The notes beneath the pieces were generated by a model. It saw nothing but the letters and a program-made list of their open reading frames with translations. It searched no databases and had not been told where the DNA came from. Source: Mycobacterium branderi (GTDB lineage: Bacteria; Actinomycetota; Actinomycetes; Mycobacteriales; Mycobacteriaceae). From it: a stretch of 64,000 nucleotides of DNA. Shown here in pieces: positions 46,939 to 55,658 of the stretch. The position numbers and the translations under genes were made by a program. Within the stretch, counting starts at the first letter, position 1; every line of letters starts with the position of its first letter. Location: positions 1,116,001-1,180,000 of the forward strand of contig NZ_AP022606.1 in assembly GCF_010728725.1 (NCBI RefSeq), written 5' to 3'.

Positions 46939-46994
46939 GCTTATCTCCGTCAGTTGAGGGTTACTCGCGGTTGAGGGCCATACTACCCACTGTT

Positions 46995-47010
46995 CTTACT
47001 CTGGAGTAAG
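46995..47010. promoter_or_regulatory. Central palindrome in the fadA2/fabG4 divergent promoter
   Basis: A perfect 7-2-7 inverted repeat, CTTACTC-TG-GAGTAAG, almost exactly midway between the two starts. 14 of 16 positions match the site at 50008-50023 upstream of the local tetR gene. This is the best candidate operator of that TetR protein. Confidence 0.7.
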
Positions 47011-47068
47011 TTCGGTCTTCGATACGGTTGTCGATAGACGGCACGCTCGAACACGGAAGGCAACATCA

Positions 47069-48433
47069 GTGGCCCCCAAGCTTTCATCGGATCTATTCTC
47101 CCAGGTCGTCAACTCCGGCCCCGGGTCGTTTCTGGCGAAGCAGCTCGGCATTCCGCAACCGGAGCCGCTGCGCCGCTACCGGGTCGGCGAGCCGCCCCTG
47201 GCGGGCTCGCTGCTTATCGGCGGCGAGGGCCGAGTCACCGAACCGCTGCGCGCCGCACTGGAGCCAGACTACGACGTGGTGGGCGCCAACCTCGGCGGCC
47301 GATGGGCCGATTCGTTCGGTGGGCTCGTTTTCGACGCCACCGGTATCACCGCTCCGGCCGGGTTGAAAGCGCTCCACGAGTTCTTCCCCCCGCTGCTGCG
47401 CAACGTCGCACCCTCTGGCCGAGTGGTGGTGGTGGGCACCACCCCTGAGGCGGCTGGCAGCACCGACGAGCGAATAGCGCAGCGCGCACTGGAAGGGTTC
47501 ACCCGGTCGCTGGCCAAGGAGCTGCGGCGGGGCGCCACGGCGCAGCTGGTGTACCTGGCCCCCGATGCCAAACCGGCGGCGACCGGCCTGGAGTCGACGA
47601 TGCGGTTCATCCTGTCCGGCAAGTCGGCCTACGTGGACGGCCAGGTGTTCTACGTCGGCGCCGAGGACTCCACCCCGCCGGCCGACTGGGACCGGCCACT
47701 GGACGGCAAGATCGCCATCGTGACCGGCGCCGCCCGCGGCATCGGCGCGACCATCGCCGAGGTGTTTTCCCGGGACGGCGCCCGGGTGGTGGCGATCGAC
47801 GTCGAGGCCGCCGCCGAGGCGCTGGAGAAGACCGCCAGCAAGGTCGGCGGCACGGCGCTGACGCTCGACGTCACCGCGGCCGACGCCGTCGACAAGATCA
47901 CCGAGCACCTGCGCGACCACCACAACGGCCGGGCCGACATCCTGGTCAACAACGCCGGCATCACCCGCGACAAGCTGCTGGTCAACATGGACGAGGGCCG
48001 CTGGGATGCGGTGCTCGCCGTCAATTTGCTTGCCCCACTTCGTCTTACCGAGGGGCTGGTCGGCAACGGCAGCATCGGCGGAGGAGGCCGCGTGATCGGA
48101 CTGTCGTCGATGGCAGGGATCGCCGGCAACCGCGGCCAGACCAACTACGCCGCCACCAAAGCGGGCATGATCGGTCTGACCCAGGCGCTGGCTCCGGAGC
48201 TCGCGGGTAAGGGCATCACGATCAACGCCGTCGCACCGGGATTCATCGAAACGCAGATGACCGCGGCGATCCCGCTGGCCACCCGCGAGGTGGGCCGTCG
48301 GCTGAACTCGCTGTTCCAGGGCGGTCAGCCCGTCGACGTGGCCGAGACAATCGCCTACTTCGCCAGCCCGGCGTCAAACGCCGTGACCGGCAACGTGATT
48401 CGGGTGTGTGGCCAAGCCATGATGGGGGCATAG
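47069..48433 (+). CDS. fabG4: FabG4, high-molecular-weight 3-ketoacyl reductase
   Basis: 454 residues, the same as Mtb FabG4 (HMwFabG). An N-terminal flavodoxin-like domain (about 1-205) without obvious cofactor motif precedes a short-chain dehydrogenase domain: cofactor motif VTGAARGIG (about 217-225), NNAG, catalytic Ser in LSSMAG and YAATK (Tyr/Lys). It reduces 3-ketoacyl-CoA or -ACP, with NADH preferred in Mtb. GTG 47069 follows GGAAGG. htdX starts 3 bp after the stop, giving a reductase-dehydratase operon. Confidence 0.95.
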   Translation: MAPKLSSDLFSQVVNSGPGSFLAKQLGIPQPEPLRRYRVGEPPLAGSLLIGGEGRVTEPLRAALEPDYDVVGANLGGRWADSFGGLVFDATGITAPAGLKALHEFFPPLLRNVAPSGRVVVVGTTPEAAGSTDERIAQRALEGFTRSLAKELRRGATAQLVYLAPDAKPAATGLESTMRFILSGKSAYVDGQVFYVGAEDSTPPADWDRPLDGKIAIVTGAARGIGATIAEVFSRDGARVVAIDVEAAAEALEKTASKVGGTALTLDVTAADAVDKITEHLRDHHNGRADILVNNAGITRDKLLVNMDEGRWDAVLAVNLLAPLRLTEGLVGNGSIGGGGRVIGLSSMAGIAGNRGQTNYAATKAGMIGLTQALAPELAGKGITINAVAPGFIETQMTAAIPLATREVGRRLNSLFQGGQPVDVAETIAYFASPASNAVTGNVIRVCGQAMMGA

Positions 48434-48436
48434 CCG

Positions 48437-49279
48437 ATGACGCAGCCAAGTGGTCTGAAGAACCTGGTGCGCGCAGCGGCCGGGGCGTTGCCGCTGGTAC
48501 CGCGCGGCGACCAGTTGCCCAGCCGCACGCTGACTGTGAAGGACGTGGCCATCGACCGCGCGAACGTGGCCGCCTACGCGGCGGTCACCGGACTGCGCTA
48601 CGGCGACAACGTGCCACTGACCTACCCGTTCGCGCTGACCTTCCCGACGATGATGTCGCTGGTGACCGGGTTCGACTTCCCGTTCGCCGCAATGGGATCC
48701 GTACACATCGAAAACCACATCACCCAGTACCGGCCGATCGCGGTGACCGACGCAGTCAACATCGCGGTCCACGCCGAAAACCTTCGGGAGCACCGCAAGG
48801 GTTTGCTGGTCGACTTGGTTACCGACGTCACCGTCGGCAACGACACGGCGTGGCATCAGGTGACGACCTTCCTGCATCAGCAGCGCACCAGCCTGTCCGA
48901 CGAGCCCAAGCCGCCGCCGCAGAAACAACCGAAATTGCCTCCGCCCACCGCCATCCTGCGGGTCACCCCCGGCCAGATCCGCAAGTATGCTTCGGTCAGC
49001 GGCGACCACAACCCGATCCACACCAACCCGATCGGCGCCAAGCTGTTCGGCTTTCCGACCGTTATCGCCCACGGAATGTTCAGTGCGGCAGCAGTATTGG
49101 TGAACTTGGAGGGCAAGCTGCCCGACAGGGTGAGCTACTCGGTGCGCTTCGGCAAGCCGCTGGTGCTGCCCGGCAGCGCGGGGCTTTACGTCGACCAGGT
49201 CGACAACGGCTGGGATCTGAGCCTGCGCAACATTGCCAAGGGCTATCCGTACCTGACCGGCACGCTGCGCCCGCTGTAG
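48437..49279 (+). CDS. htdX: HtdX, 3-hydroxyacyl-thioester dehydratase
   Basis: 280 residues, the same as Mtb HtdX (Rv0241c). Double hot-dog MaoC-like protein: the N-terminal hot-dog lacks the catalytic motif, and the C-terminal one has YASVSGDHNPIHTNPIGAKLFGFP, in which Asp and His of GDHNPIH form the hydratase dyad. It interconverts 3-hydroxyacyl and 2-enoyl thioesters, next to FabG4 in the pathway. A Pro-rich linker (EPKPPPQKQPKLPPP, about 155-170) joins the halves. A convergent-gene terminator follows. Confidence 0.93.
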   Translation: MTQPSGLKNLVRAAAGALPLVPRGDQLPSRTLTVKDVAIDRANVAAYAAVTGLRYGDNVPLTYPFALTFPTMMSLVTGFDFPFAAMGSVHIENHITQYRPIAVTDAVNIAVHAENLREHRKGLLVDLVTDVTVGNDTAWHQVTTFLHQQRTSLSDEPKPPPQKQPKLPPPTAILRVTPGQIRKYASVSGDHNPIHTNPIGAKLFGFPTVIAHGMFSAAAVLVNLEGKLPDRVSYSVRFGKPLVLPGSAGLYVDQVDNGWDLSLRNIAKGYPYLTGTLRPL

Positions 49280-49295
49280 AAAGGCAATTAGCGAG

Positions 49296-49344
49296 ACTTA
49301 AATGTCTGCGATTCCGCTCGGCGTGTCGTCGCAGAGGTTTAAGT
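49296..49344. terminator. Bidirectional terminator between htdX and tetR
   Basis: ACTTAAA + TCTGCGA (49296-49302, 49305-49311) pairs with TCGCAGA + TTTAAGT (49329-49335, 49338-49344), with a 2-nt internal mismatch and a 17-nt loop. It sits between convergent genes; the flanks are not U-rich. Confidence 0.7.
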
Positions 49345-49366
49345 GTCGCGGCAATCGATGCCGGGA

Positions 49367-49978
49367 CTAGGTGCCGGTGGGGATTTCGGACGGCACACCT
49401 TTCAGGCCGCGCCAGAACAGGTTGATCATCAGCTCGGCCGCCTCGTCGACGTCGGTGTCGCCGGTGCTGAGCCTGGTGGCGATCGCCTCGCCGGCCCCGA
49501 CCAGCGCCACGGCCATCATCTCGAAGTCGGTGCCCGGCTCGGGGTTTCGGGTGCCCGCCTGCAGCAAGCGGGCCACCAGTGCAATGATGCGGTCCCGGCC
49601 CTCGCGCACGGTGTGCGCGAACGCTTGCGAGCTGGTGGCCTGGGTGTACATCACGATCCACGACGCCCGGTTGGCGTCGATGTAGCGCAGGAACGACACA
49701 ATCGTGTTGCGCAGCAAGTCTTTCGGGCTTTGCTCGAGGTCGATGTCCTCACGCACGCCGTCGATGAACCGGGACAGTTCGCGGTCCAGGCAGGCGCCGA
49801 ACAGTTCCTCCTTGGAGCCGTAGTAGAGGTACAGCATCGGTTTGGAGATCTCGGCCTTGGCGGCGATGGCGTCCATCGAGGTCTCGTGGTAGCCGTTGAC
49901 CGAGAACATCTGCACGGCGGCGTCGAGCATCTGCTGCTCGCGGACAGCACGCGGTAACCGCTTGGTACCACCTGCCAT
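49367..49978 (-). CDS. TetR-family regulator (Rv0238-like), likely lipid-gene repressor
   Basis: 203 residues (Mtb Rv0238 is 204). Helix-turn-helix: TSMDAIAAKAEISKPMLYLYYGSKEELF (about residues 33-60). The C-terminal ligand domain (about 75-203) is rich in hydrophobic residues. ATG 49978 with AAGGA upstream was chosen over in-frame codons further up. A near-palindrome 30 bp upstream (50008-50023) matches the fadA2/fabG4 site in 14 of 16 positions. This suggests autoregulation and control of the neighbouring fatty-acid genes; an acyl-CoA ligand is a guess. Confidence 0.87.
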   Translation of the reverse strand: MAGGTKRLPRAVREQQMLDAAVQMFSVNGYHETSMDAIAAKAEISKPMLYLYYGSKEELFGACLDRELSRFIDGVREDIDLEQSPKDLLRNTIVSFLRYIDANRASWIVMYTQATSSQAFAHTVREGRDRIIALVARLLQAGTRNPEPGTDFEMMAVALVGAGEAIATRLSTGDTDVDEAAELMINLFWRGLKGVPSEIPTGT

Positions 49979-50007
49979 GAGCTGTCCTTCACGTGCAACC
50001 GGGTTAT

Positions 50008-50023
50008 CTGACTCCAGGGTAAG
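50008..50023. promoter_or_regulatory. Candidate autoregulatory operator upstream of tetR
   Basis: CTGACTCCAGGGTAAG; its reverse complement differs from CTTACTCTGGAGTAAG (46995-47010) at only two positions. It lies between the lpqI stop and the tetR start. Confidence 0.62.
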
Positions 50024-50036
50024 CAATACCTGCGCT

Positions 50037-51170
50037 CTACCTGCCGCATCCGGGCGACGACTTCTTCATCGCCGCGATCCGATGCAGCGAGGCGTCGACG
50101 GCCGGCTGGGCCAACTCGCCGGCGGCTAACGCCTTCTCCAGCCGGTCCAGCACGGCGGGCACCTCGTCGGTGGTGACCCACAGCGCGACGTCGCTGCCGG
50201 CCTGCAGGGCCCGCAAGGCCGCGTCGGGCACGCCGTAGCGTTCGTTGATCGCGGCCATGCTGGACAGGTCGTCGCTGAACACCGGTCCGTCGAAGGGGGG
50301 TCCGCCGTAGCCGCTTCCGGCGCGCAGCAGCTGCACGGCGGCCGGGCTCAAGCTGGCCGGCTGGTCACTGGTCAGGCCCGGAACCTGCAGGTGGCCGATC
50401 ATCACCCCGACCGGGGATGCGCTGACGAGCTTGCGGTACGGCACCAGGTCGTCGTTCTGCAACCGATCCAGCGGCGGAGTTGTCACCCCGCCGGTGTGCG
50501 AGTCGCCCGAGCCGTGCCCGTGGCCGGGGAAATGTTTGAGCACCGGCAGCAGTCCGGCGTCGCGTAGCCCGCGGGCGTACGCGCCGGCGTAGTCGGTGAC
50601 CACCGCCGGATCCGAGCCGAACGAGCGGTCACCGATCACGGTGTCGTCCGCGGCCTCGGTGACGTCGACGACGGGAGCGAAGTCGATGGTGACGCCCAGC
50701 CCACGCATCTTGTGGCCGCGCTCCAGCGCTATCGCGTAGACGTCGTCGGGGGTATGCGTCTGCGCCAGCACCCGCGCCGACGGCGACGTGCCGATCAGCG
50801 ACGACAGCCGCGACACCCGGCCGCCCTCCTCGTCGACGCTGATCGCCAGCGGCAGCGGCCCGGCCGCGCCGGTAATGCCGCCCAGCGAGCCGTCGGTCAG
50901 CATCGACAGGTCCGTCCAGCTCCCGATGAAGATGCCTCCGACGTGGTGGTCGCTGACCACTGCCTTGGCGTCGGCGGCGTTGCGCACCCCCACCATCAGC
51001 AGCTGAGCCAGCTTGTCGCGGGCAGACAGGCCGGCCGTCGGGTCCCCACAGGCAGGCTGGTGAGCGGCGGCCGGAGTCGACGGTGCTGCCGATGGTTTGG
51101 TGTGGTGGCCGCATGCGGCAATCAGTGCCGACACCGTGGCAAGCACCGCCAGAACGCGTGAAAAGGCCAT
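50037..51170 (-). CDS. lpqI: LpqI, NagZ-type beta-N-acetylglucosaminidase lipoprotein (GH3)
   Basis: 377 residues (Mtb 388). A signal peptide ends in the lipobox LIAAC (Cys20). GH3 fold: ISVDEEGGRVSRL, the conserved KHFPGHGHGSGDSH loop (acid/base His/Asp) and the nucleophile Asp in VFSDDLSSM. It releases GlcNAc from muropeptides in cell-wall recycling, anchored outside the membrane. It is upstream of the tetR gene on the same strand (58 bp) and divergent from the small DUF2613 gene and aftD. Confidence 0.92.
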   Translation of the reverse strand: MAFSRVLAVLATVSALIAACGHHTKPSAAPSTPAAAHQPACGDPTAGLSARDKLAQLLMVGVRNAADAKAVVSDHHVGGIFIGSWTDLSMLTDGSLGGITGAAGPLPLAISVDEEGGRVSRLSSLIGTSPSARVLAQTHTPDDVYAIALERGHKMRGLGVTIDFAPVVDVTEAADDTVIGDRSFGSDPAVVTDYAGAYARGLRDAGLLPVLKHFPGHGHGSGDSHTGGVTTPPLDRLQNDDLVPYRKLVSASPVGVMIGHLQVPGLTSDQPASLSPAAVQLLRAGSGYGGPPFDGPVFSDDLSSMAAINERYGVPDAALRALQAGSDVALWVTTDEVPAVLDRLEKALAAGELAQPAVDASLHRIAAMKKSSPGCGR

Positions 51171-51283
51171 CCGGCAATGTTGTCATGGACACGGAGCCGT
51201 CGGTCGCGCGCGCCGACGCCTCAGCCGCATGCGATGGCTCTGCTAGGTTTGGCGACTAAGTCCCGCCCGTTGAGGAGCACCCG

Positions 51284-51457
51284 ATGAACCGGTTCGTTGC
51301 GCCCGCCGCAGCCAGCATTGTGGTCGGTCTGCTGCTAGGGGCCGCCGCGATCTTCGGGATCACCCTGATGGTGCAGCAAGACACCAAGCCACCACTGCCG
51401 GGCGGCGATCCGCAGTCGTCGGTGCTCAATCGGGTTGAGTACGGCAACCGCACCTAG
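51284..51457 (+). CDS. Small DUF2613-type membrane/secreted protein (Rv0236A-like)
   Basis: 57 residues, ATG 51284 to TAG 51457. One hydrophobic helix lies at about 6-29 (APAAASIVVGLLLGAAAIFG), with a short cytosolic start and a polar, Pro/Gly-rich outer tail ending RVEYGNRT. Consistent with a signal anchor. GAGGAG lies 7 bases before the ATG. It is placed 10 bp before aftD, as in Mtb, where Rv0236A is annotated as a small secreted protein. Co-expression with AftD suggests a role in the cell envelope; the function is unknown. Confidence 0.85.
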   Translation: MNRFVAPAAASIVVGLLLGAAAIFGITLMVQQDTKPPLPGGDPQSSVLNRVEYGNRT

Positions 51458-51467
51458 CCGGAGCGGA

Positions 51468-54400
51468 GTGTCGCTGTCGCGACGCTGGTTGTGGGTGGTC
51501 GGGGCGGTCGCGCTGGCCTTGAGCTTCGCCCAGTCGCCCGGGCAGATCTCCCCCGACACCAAACTGGACCTCACCGCCAACCCGCTGCGGTTCCTGGCCC
51601 GCGCGACCAACCTGTGGAACAGCGAGCTGCCGTTCGGGCAGGCGCAGAACCAGGCGTACGGCTACCTGTTTCCGCACGGCACCTTCTTTCTGGCCGGCCA
51701 TCTGCTGGGCTTGCCCGGCTGGGTGACCCAACGGCTGTGGTGGGCGCTGCTGCTCACCGTCGGCTTTTGGGGGCTGCTGCGGGTCGCGGAGGCGCTGGGC
51801 GTCGGAAGCCCGACGTCCCGGGTGATTGCGGCCGCGGCGTTTGCGCTGTCGCCGCGGGTGCTGACCACGCTCGGGTCGATCTCGTCGGAAACCTTGCCGA
51901 TCATGCTGGCGCCGTGGGTGTTGTTGCCGACGATCCTGGCGTTGCGGGGCGAGGGTTCGGCGCGACGGCTGGCCGGACAGGCCGGTCTGGCGGTGGCGCT
52001 GATGGGCGCGGTCAACGCGATCGCGACGCTGGCGGGCTGCCTGCCGGCGGTGATCTGGTGGGCCTGTCATCGGCCGAACCGGGTGTGGTGGCGCTACACC
52101 GCCTGGTGGCTGCTGGCACTGACGCTCGCGATGACGTGGTGGCTCGTGGCGCTGGTTCTGATGGCCCGGATCAGCCCGCCGTTTCTGGACTTCATCGAGT
52201 CCTCCGGCGTGACGACGCAATGGTCGTCGCTGGTGGAGGTGCTGCGCGGCACCGACAGCTGGACACCGTTCGTGGCCCCCACCGCCACCGCGGGTGCGCC
52301 GCTGGTCACCGGCACCGTGGCCATCCTGGCCACCAGCCTGGTCGCCGCGGCCGGGCTGGCCGGCCTCGCGATGACCGGCATGCCCGCACGCGGTCGGCTG
52401 GTGACCATGCTGCTGGCGGGGGTGGTGCTGATCGCGGCGGGCTACTCCGGCGGCCTCGGCTCACCCGTCGCGCATCAGGTGCAGGCATTCCTGGACGCCG
52501 GCGGGGCGCCGCTGCGCAACGTCCACAAGCTCGAGTCGCTGATCCGTATCCCGCTGGTGCTGGGTTTGGCGCAGCTGCTGAGCCGCGTGCCGTTGCCGGG
52601 CAGCGCGCCGGCGCCGGTGTGGCTCCGCGCCTTCGACCACCCGGAGCGTGACAGACGCGTCGCGGTCGGGATCGTCGTGGTGATCGCGTTGATGGTCAGC
52701 ACGTCGCTCGCGTGGACCGGTCGGCTCACCCCACCCGGCGCGTTCCGCGCGATACCTCAGTATTGGCACGACGCCGCCGACTGGCTCGACCAGCACGACA
52801 CCGGCGGTCGGGTGCTGGTGGTTCCCGGCGCGCCGTTCGCCACCCAGGTGTGGGGCACCAGCCACGACGAACCGCTGCAGGTGCTGGGCGAAAGCTCGTG
52901 GGGAGTGCGCGATTCGATTCCGCTGACCCCGCCGCAGACCATCCGCGCGCTGGACTCGGTGCAGCGGCTGCTCGCCGCCGGCACGCCATCTGCGGGCTTG
53001 GCGGATACGCTTGTGCGGCAAGGCATTTCGTATGTCGTGCTGCGCAACGACTTGGATCCCGACACCTCGCGCTCGGCCCGCCCGATTCTGGTGCACCGCG
53101 CCATCGCCGGCTCGCCGCGGCTGGAGAAGGTCGCGCAGTTCGGCGAGCCGGTCGGGCCGGGCCCGGTGCCGGGGTTTGTCAGCGACAGCGACCTGCGGCC
53201 GCGGTATCCCGCGGTGGAGATCTACCGGGTCGGCAGCACCCCTGCGGCACCCTACGTCGCCGACCTCGACCAGTTGCCCCGCGTCGACGGCGGGCCCGAG
53301 GTGCTGTTGCGACTCGACGAACGGCGGCGCCTGCTCGGTCGGCCGGCGCTGGGGCCGGTGCTGCTGACCGCGGACGCACAGCGTGCCGGCCTGGCGGTGC
53401 CTGTCGTAACCGTCACTGACACCCCGGTCGCGCGGGAGACGGACTACGGCCGCGTCGACCACCACTCGTCGGCGATCCGCGCGGCCGGCGACGCACGCCA
53501 CACGTTCAACCGGGTGCCCGACTACCCCAGCCCGGGCGCTGAAACCGTCTACGGCGGCTGGACCGGCGGGCGGCTGACGGTGTCGAGCTCGTCGTCGGAT
53601 GCCACCGCGTTGCCCGACGTCGCGCCGGCCGCCTCACCCGCGGCCGCCGTCGACGGCGACCCGGCGACCGCGTGGGTCTCCAACGGGCTGCAGTCCGCCG
53701 TCGGGCAATGGCTGCAAGTCGACTTCGACCACCCGGTGACCAACGGCGTCATCACGCTCACGCCCAGCGCGACCGCCGTCGGGGCGCAGGTCCGCAAGAT
53801 TCAGATCGAAACCGTCAACGGCACCACCACGCTGAGATTCGACGAGGCCGGCAAGCCACTCAGTGCCGCGCTGCCCTACGGCGAAACGCCGTGGGTGCGG
53901 GTCACCGCGATCGGCACCGACGACGGGTCCGCCGGGGTGCAGTTCGGCATCACCGACTTGTCGGTCACCCAGTACGACGCGTCCGGCTTCGCCCACCCGA
54001 TCGACTTGCGGCACACCGTGCGGGTTCCGGCGCCGCCTGCCGGCGCCACGGTAGCGGGTTGGGATCTGGGCTCGGAGATGCTCGGCCGGCCGGGCTGCGC
54101 CCGCGGTCCCGACGACGTGCGCTGCGCGGCGTCGATGGCGCTCACCCCGGAAACCCCGGCCACGTTCAGTCGCACGCTGAGCGTGCCGGGCCCCGTGTCG
54201 GTGACGCCGACGGTGTGGGTGCGGGCCCGGCAGGGCCCGAAGCTGGCCGACCTGATTGCGGCGCCGGACACCGCCCGCGCGCGCGGCGACTCCGACCTGG
54301 TCGACGTCTTGGGCTCGGCGTATGCGGCGACCGACGGCGATCCGGCGACCGCGTGGACAGCGCCGCAGCGTGTGGTGCAGCACAAGACGCCGCCAACGCT

Positions 54401-55619
54401 GACCGTCGCGCTGCCCCGACCTACCGAGGTGACCGGATTACGGCTCACCCCGAGCGGTTCGGCAGTGCCCACACATCCGACGATGGTCGCCGTCGACCTG
54501 GGCGACGGCCCTCAGACCCGCGAACTGAAATCCGGCGACGGCGCCCCGCAGAGCGTGCCGCTGAAACCGCGGGTCACGGACACTGTCAGGGTCAGCCTGC
54601 TCGACTGGGCCGACGTCATCGACCGCACGGCGTTGGGCTTCGACCAGCTCAAGCCACCGGGCCTGGCCGAGATCGCGGTGCTCGGCAGCGACGGCAAACC
54701 AATCGCGCCCGCCGACGCCGCCCGCAACCGCTCGCGTGAGGTCAGCGTCGACTGCAGCAGCGGACCCGTCATCGCGATCGCTGGGCGGTTCGTGCACACG
54801 GCGATCACGGCCACGGTGGGCGCGCTGCTCGACGGCGAGCCGGTGGCGGCCCAGCCGTGTGAGCGTGAACCGATCGCGCTGCCGGCCGGTCAGCAGGAGT
54901 TGCTGATCAGCCCAGGCGAGCAGTTCGTCGTCGACGGCGCCCAGTTGACCAGCAGCACCGAATCAGCCAGTGCCGCAACGAGTCCCGCCCAGATCGCGTT
55001 GTGGGGCCCGGCCCGTCGCGAGGTTCGGGTAGCCCGGGCGACGGCTGCGCGGGTGCTGGTGGTGCCAGAAAGCGTCAATCGCGGGTGGGTGGCGCGTACC
55101 GGCACTGGTATTCGCCTGGACCCCGTCGTCGTCAACGGCTGGCAGCAGGGCTGGGTCGTGCCCGCCGGAACCTCCGGCACCATCACGTTGACCTTCGCAC
55201 CCAACTCGGCCTATCGGATCGGACTGGCCGGCGGCCTGGCTCTGCTACCGCTGCTGGCGTTGATGGCGTTGTGGCGCGGTCGCCGTAGACCACCCGATGA
55301 CCCACCGGCGCGGCCATGGGCACCCGGCCGGTGGGCGGCCGTTGCGGTCTTGGCGGCGGGCGCAGTGATCGCCGGCGCTGCCGGCGTCGTGGTATTCGGC
55401 GCCTTCCTCGGCGTGCAATGGCTGCGGCCGCAGCACCGCTTGACGGTCGGGTTGAGCGCAGCAGGCCTGATTCTGGCCGGCGCCTTGTTGTCACGGCATC
55501 CGTGGCGATCGGTGGACGGCTATGCCGGGCATTCGGCCGTCGTGCAACTGCTGGCGCTGGTTTCACTGGCCGCATTAATCGCGTCGGTGGTGGTATTGCG
55601 ACCACGCGAACCGGGGTAA
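51468..55619 (+). CDS. aftD: AftD, arabinofuranosyltransferase
   Basis: 1383 residues from GTG 51468 (GGAG upstream; Mtb about 1400). The first residues MSLSRRWLWVVGAVALALSF match the family start; a TTG at 51435 inside the previous gene is less likely. GT-C type: many N-terminal membrane helices (about 1-440), then a large periplasmic part with carbohydrate-binding beta domains (repeated DGDPATAW motifs near 735 and 955) and final C-terminal helices (about 1265-1383). It adds arabinofuranose to arabinogalactan/lipoarabinomannan using decaprenyl-phosphoarabinose and is essential in tested mycobacteria. Confidence 0.95.
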   Translation: MSLSRRWLWVVGAVALALSFAQSPGQISPDTKLDLTANPLRFLARATNLWNSELPFGQAQNQAYGYLFPHGTFFLAGHLLGLPGWVTQRLWWALLLTVGFWGLLRVAEALGVGSPTSRVIAAAAFALSPRVLTTLGSISSETLPIMLAPWVLLPTILALRGEGSARRLAGQAGLAVALMGAVNAIATLAGCLPAVIWWACHRPNRVWWRYTAWWLLALTLAMTWWLVALVLMARISPPFLDFIESSGVTTQWSSLVEVLRGTDSWTPFVAPTATAGAPLVTGTVAILATSLVAAAGLAGLAMTGMPARGRLVTMLLAGVVLIAAGYSGGLGSPVAHQVQAFLDAGGAPLRNVHKLESLIRIPLVLGLAQLLSRVPLPGSAPAPVWLRAFDHPERDRRVAVGIVVVIALMVSTSLAWTGRLTPPGAFRAIPQYWHDAADWLDQHDTGGRVLVVPGAPFATQVWGTSHDEPLQVLGESSWGVRDSIPLTPPQTIRALDSVQRLLAAGTPSAGLADTLVRQGISYVVLRNDLDPDTSRSARPILVHRAIAGSPRLEKVAQFGEPVGPGPVPGFVSDSDLRPRYPAVEIYRVGSTPAAPYVADLDQLPRVDGGPEVLLRLDERRRLLGRPALGPVLLTADAQRAGLAVPVVTVTDTPVARETDYGRVDHHSSAIRAAGDARHTFNRVPDYPSPGAETVYGGWTGGRLTVSSSSSDATALPDVAPAASPAAAVDGDPATAWVSNGLQSAVGQWLQVDFDHPVTNGVITLTPSATAVGAQVRKIQIETVNGTTTLRFDEAGKPLSAALPYGETPWVRVTAIGTDDGSAGVQFGITDLSVTQYDASGFAHPIDLRHTVRVPAPPAGATVAGWDLGSEMLGRPGCARGPDDVRCAASMALTPETPATFSRTLSVPGPVSVTPTVWVRARQGPKLADLIAAPDTARARGDSDLVDVLGSAYAATDGDPATAWTAPQRVVQHKTPPTLTVALPRPTEVTGLRLTPSGSAVPTHPTMVAVDLGDGPQTRELKSGDGAPQSVPLKPRVTDTVRVSLLDWADVIDRTALGFDQLKPPGLAEIAVLGSDGKPIAPADAARNRSREVSVDCSSGPVIAIAGRFVHTAITATVGALLDGEPVAAQPCEREPIALPAGQQELLISPGEQFVVDGAQLTSSTESASAATSPAQIALWGPARREVRVARATAARVLVVPESVNRGWVARTGTGIRLDPVVVNGWQQGWVVPAGTSGTITLTFAPNSAYRIGLAGGLALLPLLALMALWRGRRRPPDDPPARPWAPGRWAAVAVLAAGAVIAGAAGVVVFGAFLGVQWLRPQHRLTVGLSAAGLILAGALLSRHPWRSVDGYAGHSAVVQLLALVSLAALIASVVVLRPREPG

Positions 55620-55658
55620 GCGGGACAATAGAAGTCCACCGTCCGAGGAGCTGCGGGC

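Noticed and set aside
51435..51467. TTG start for aftD inside the DUF2613 gene
   Set aside because: It adds 11 residues without family match; GTG 51468 has a nearby GGAG and gives the family N-terminus.
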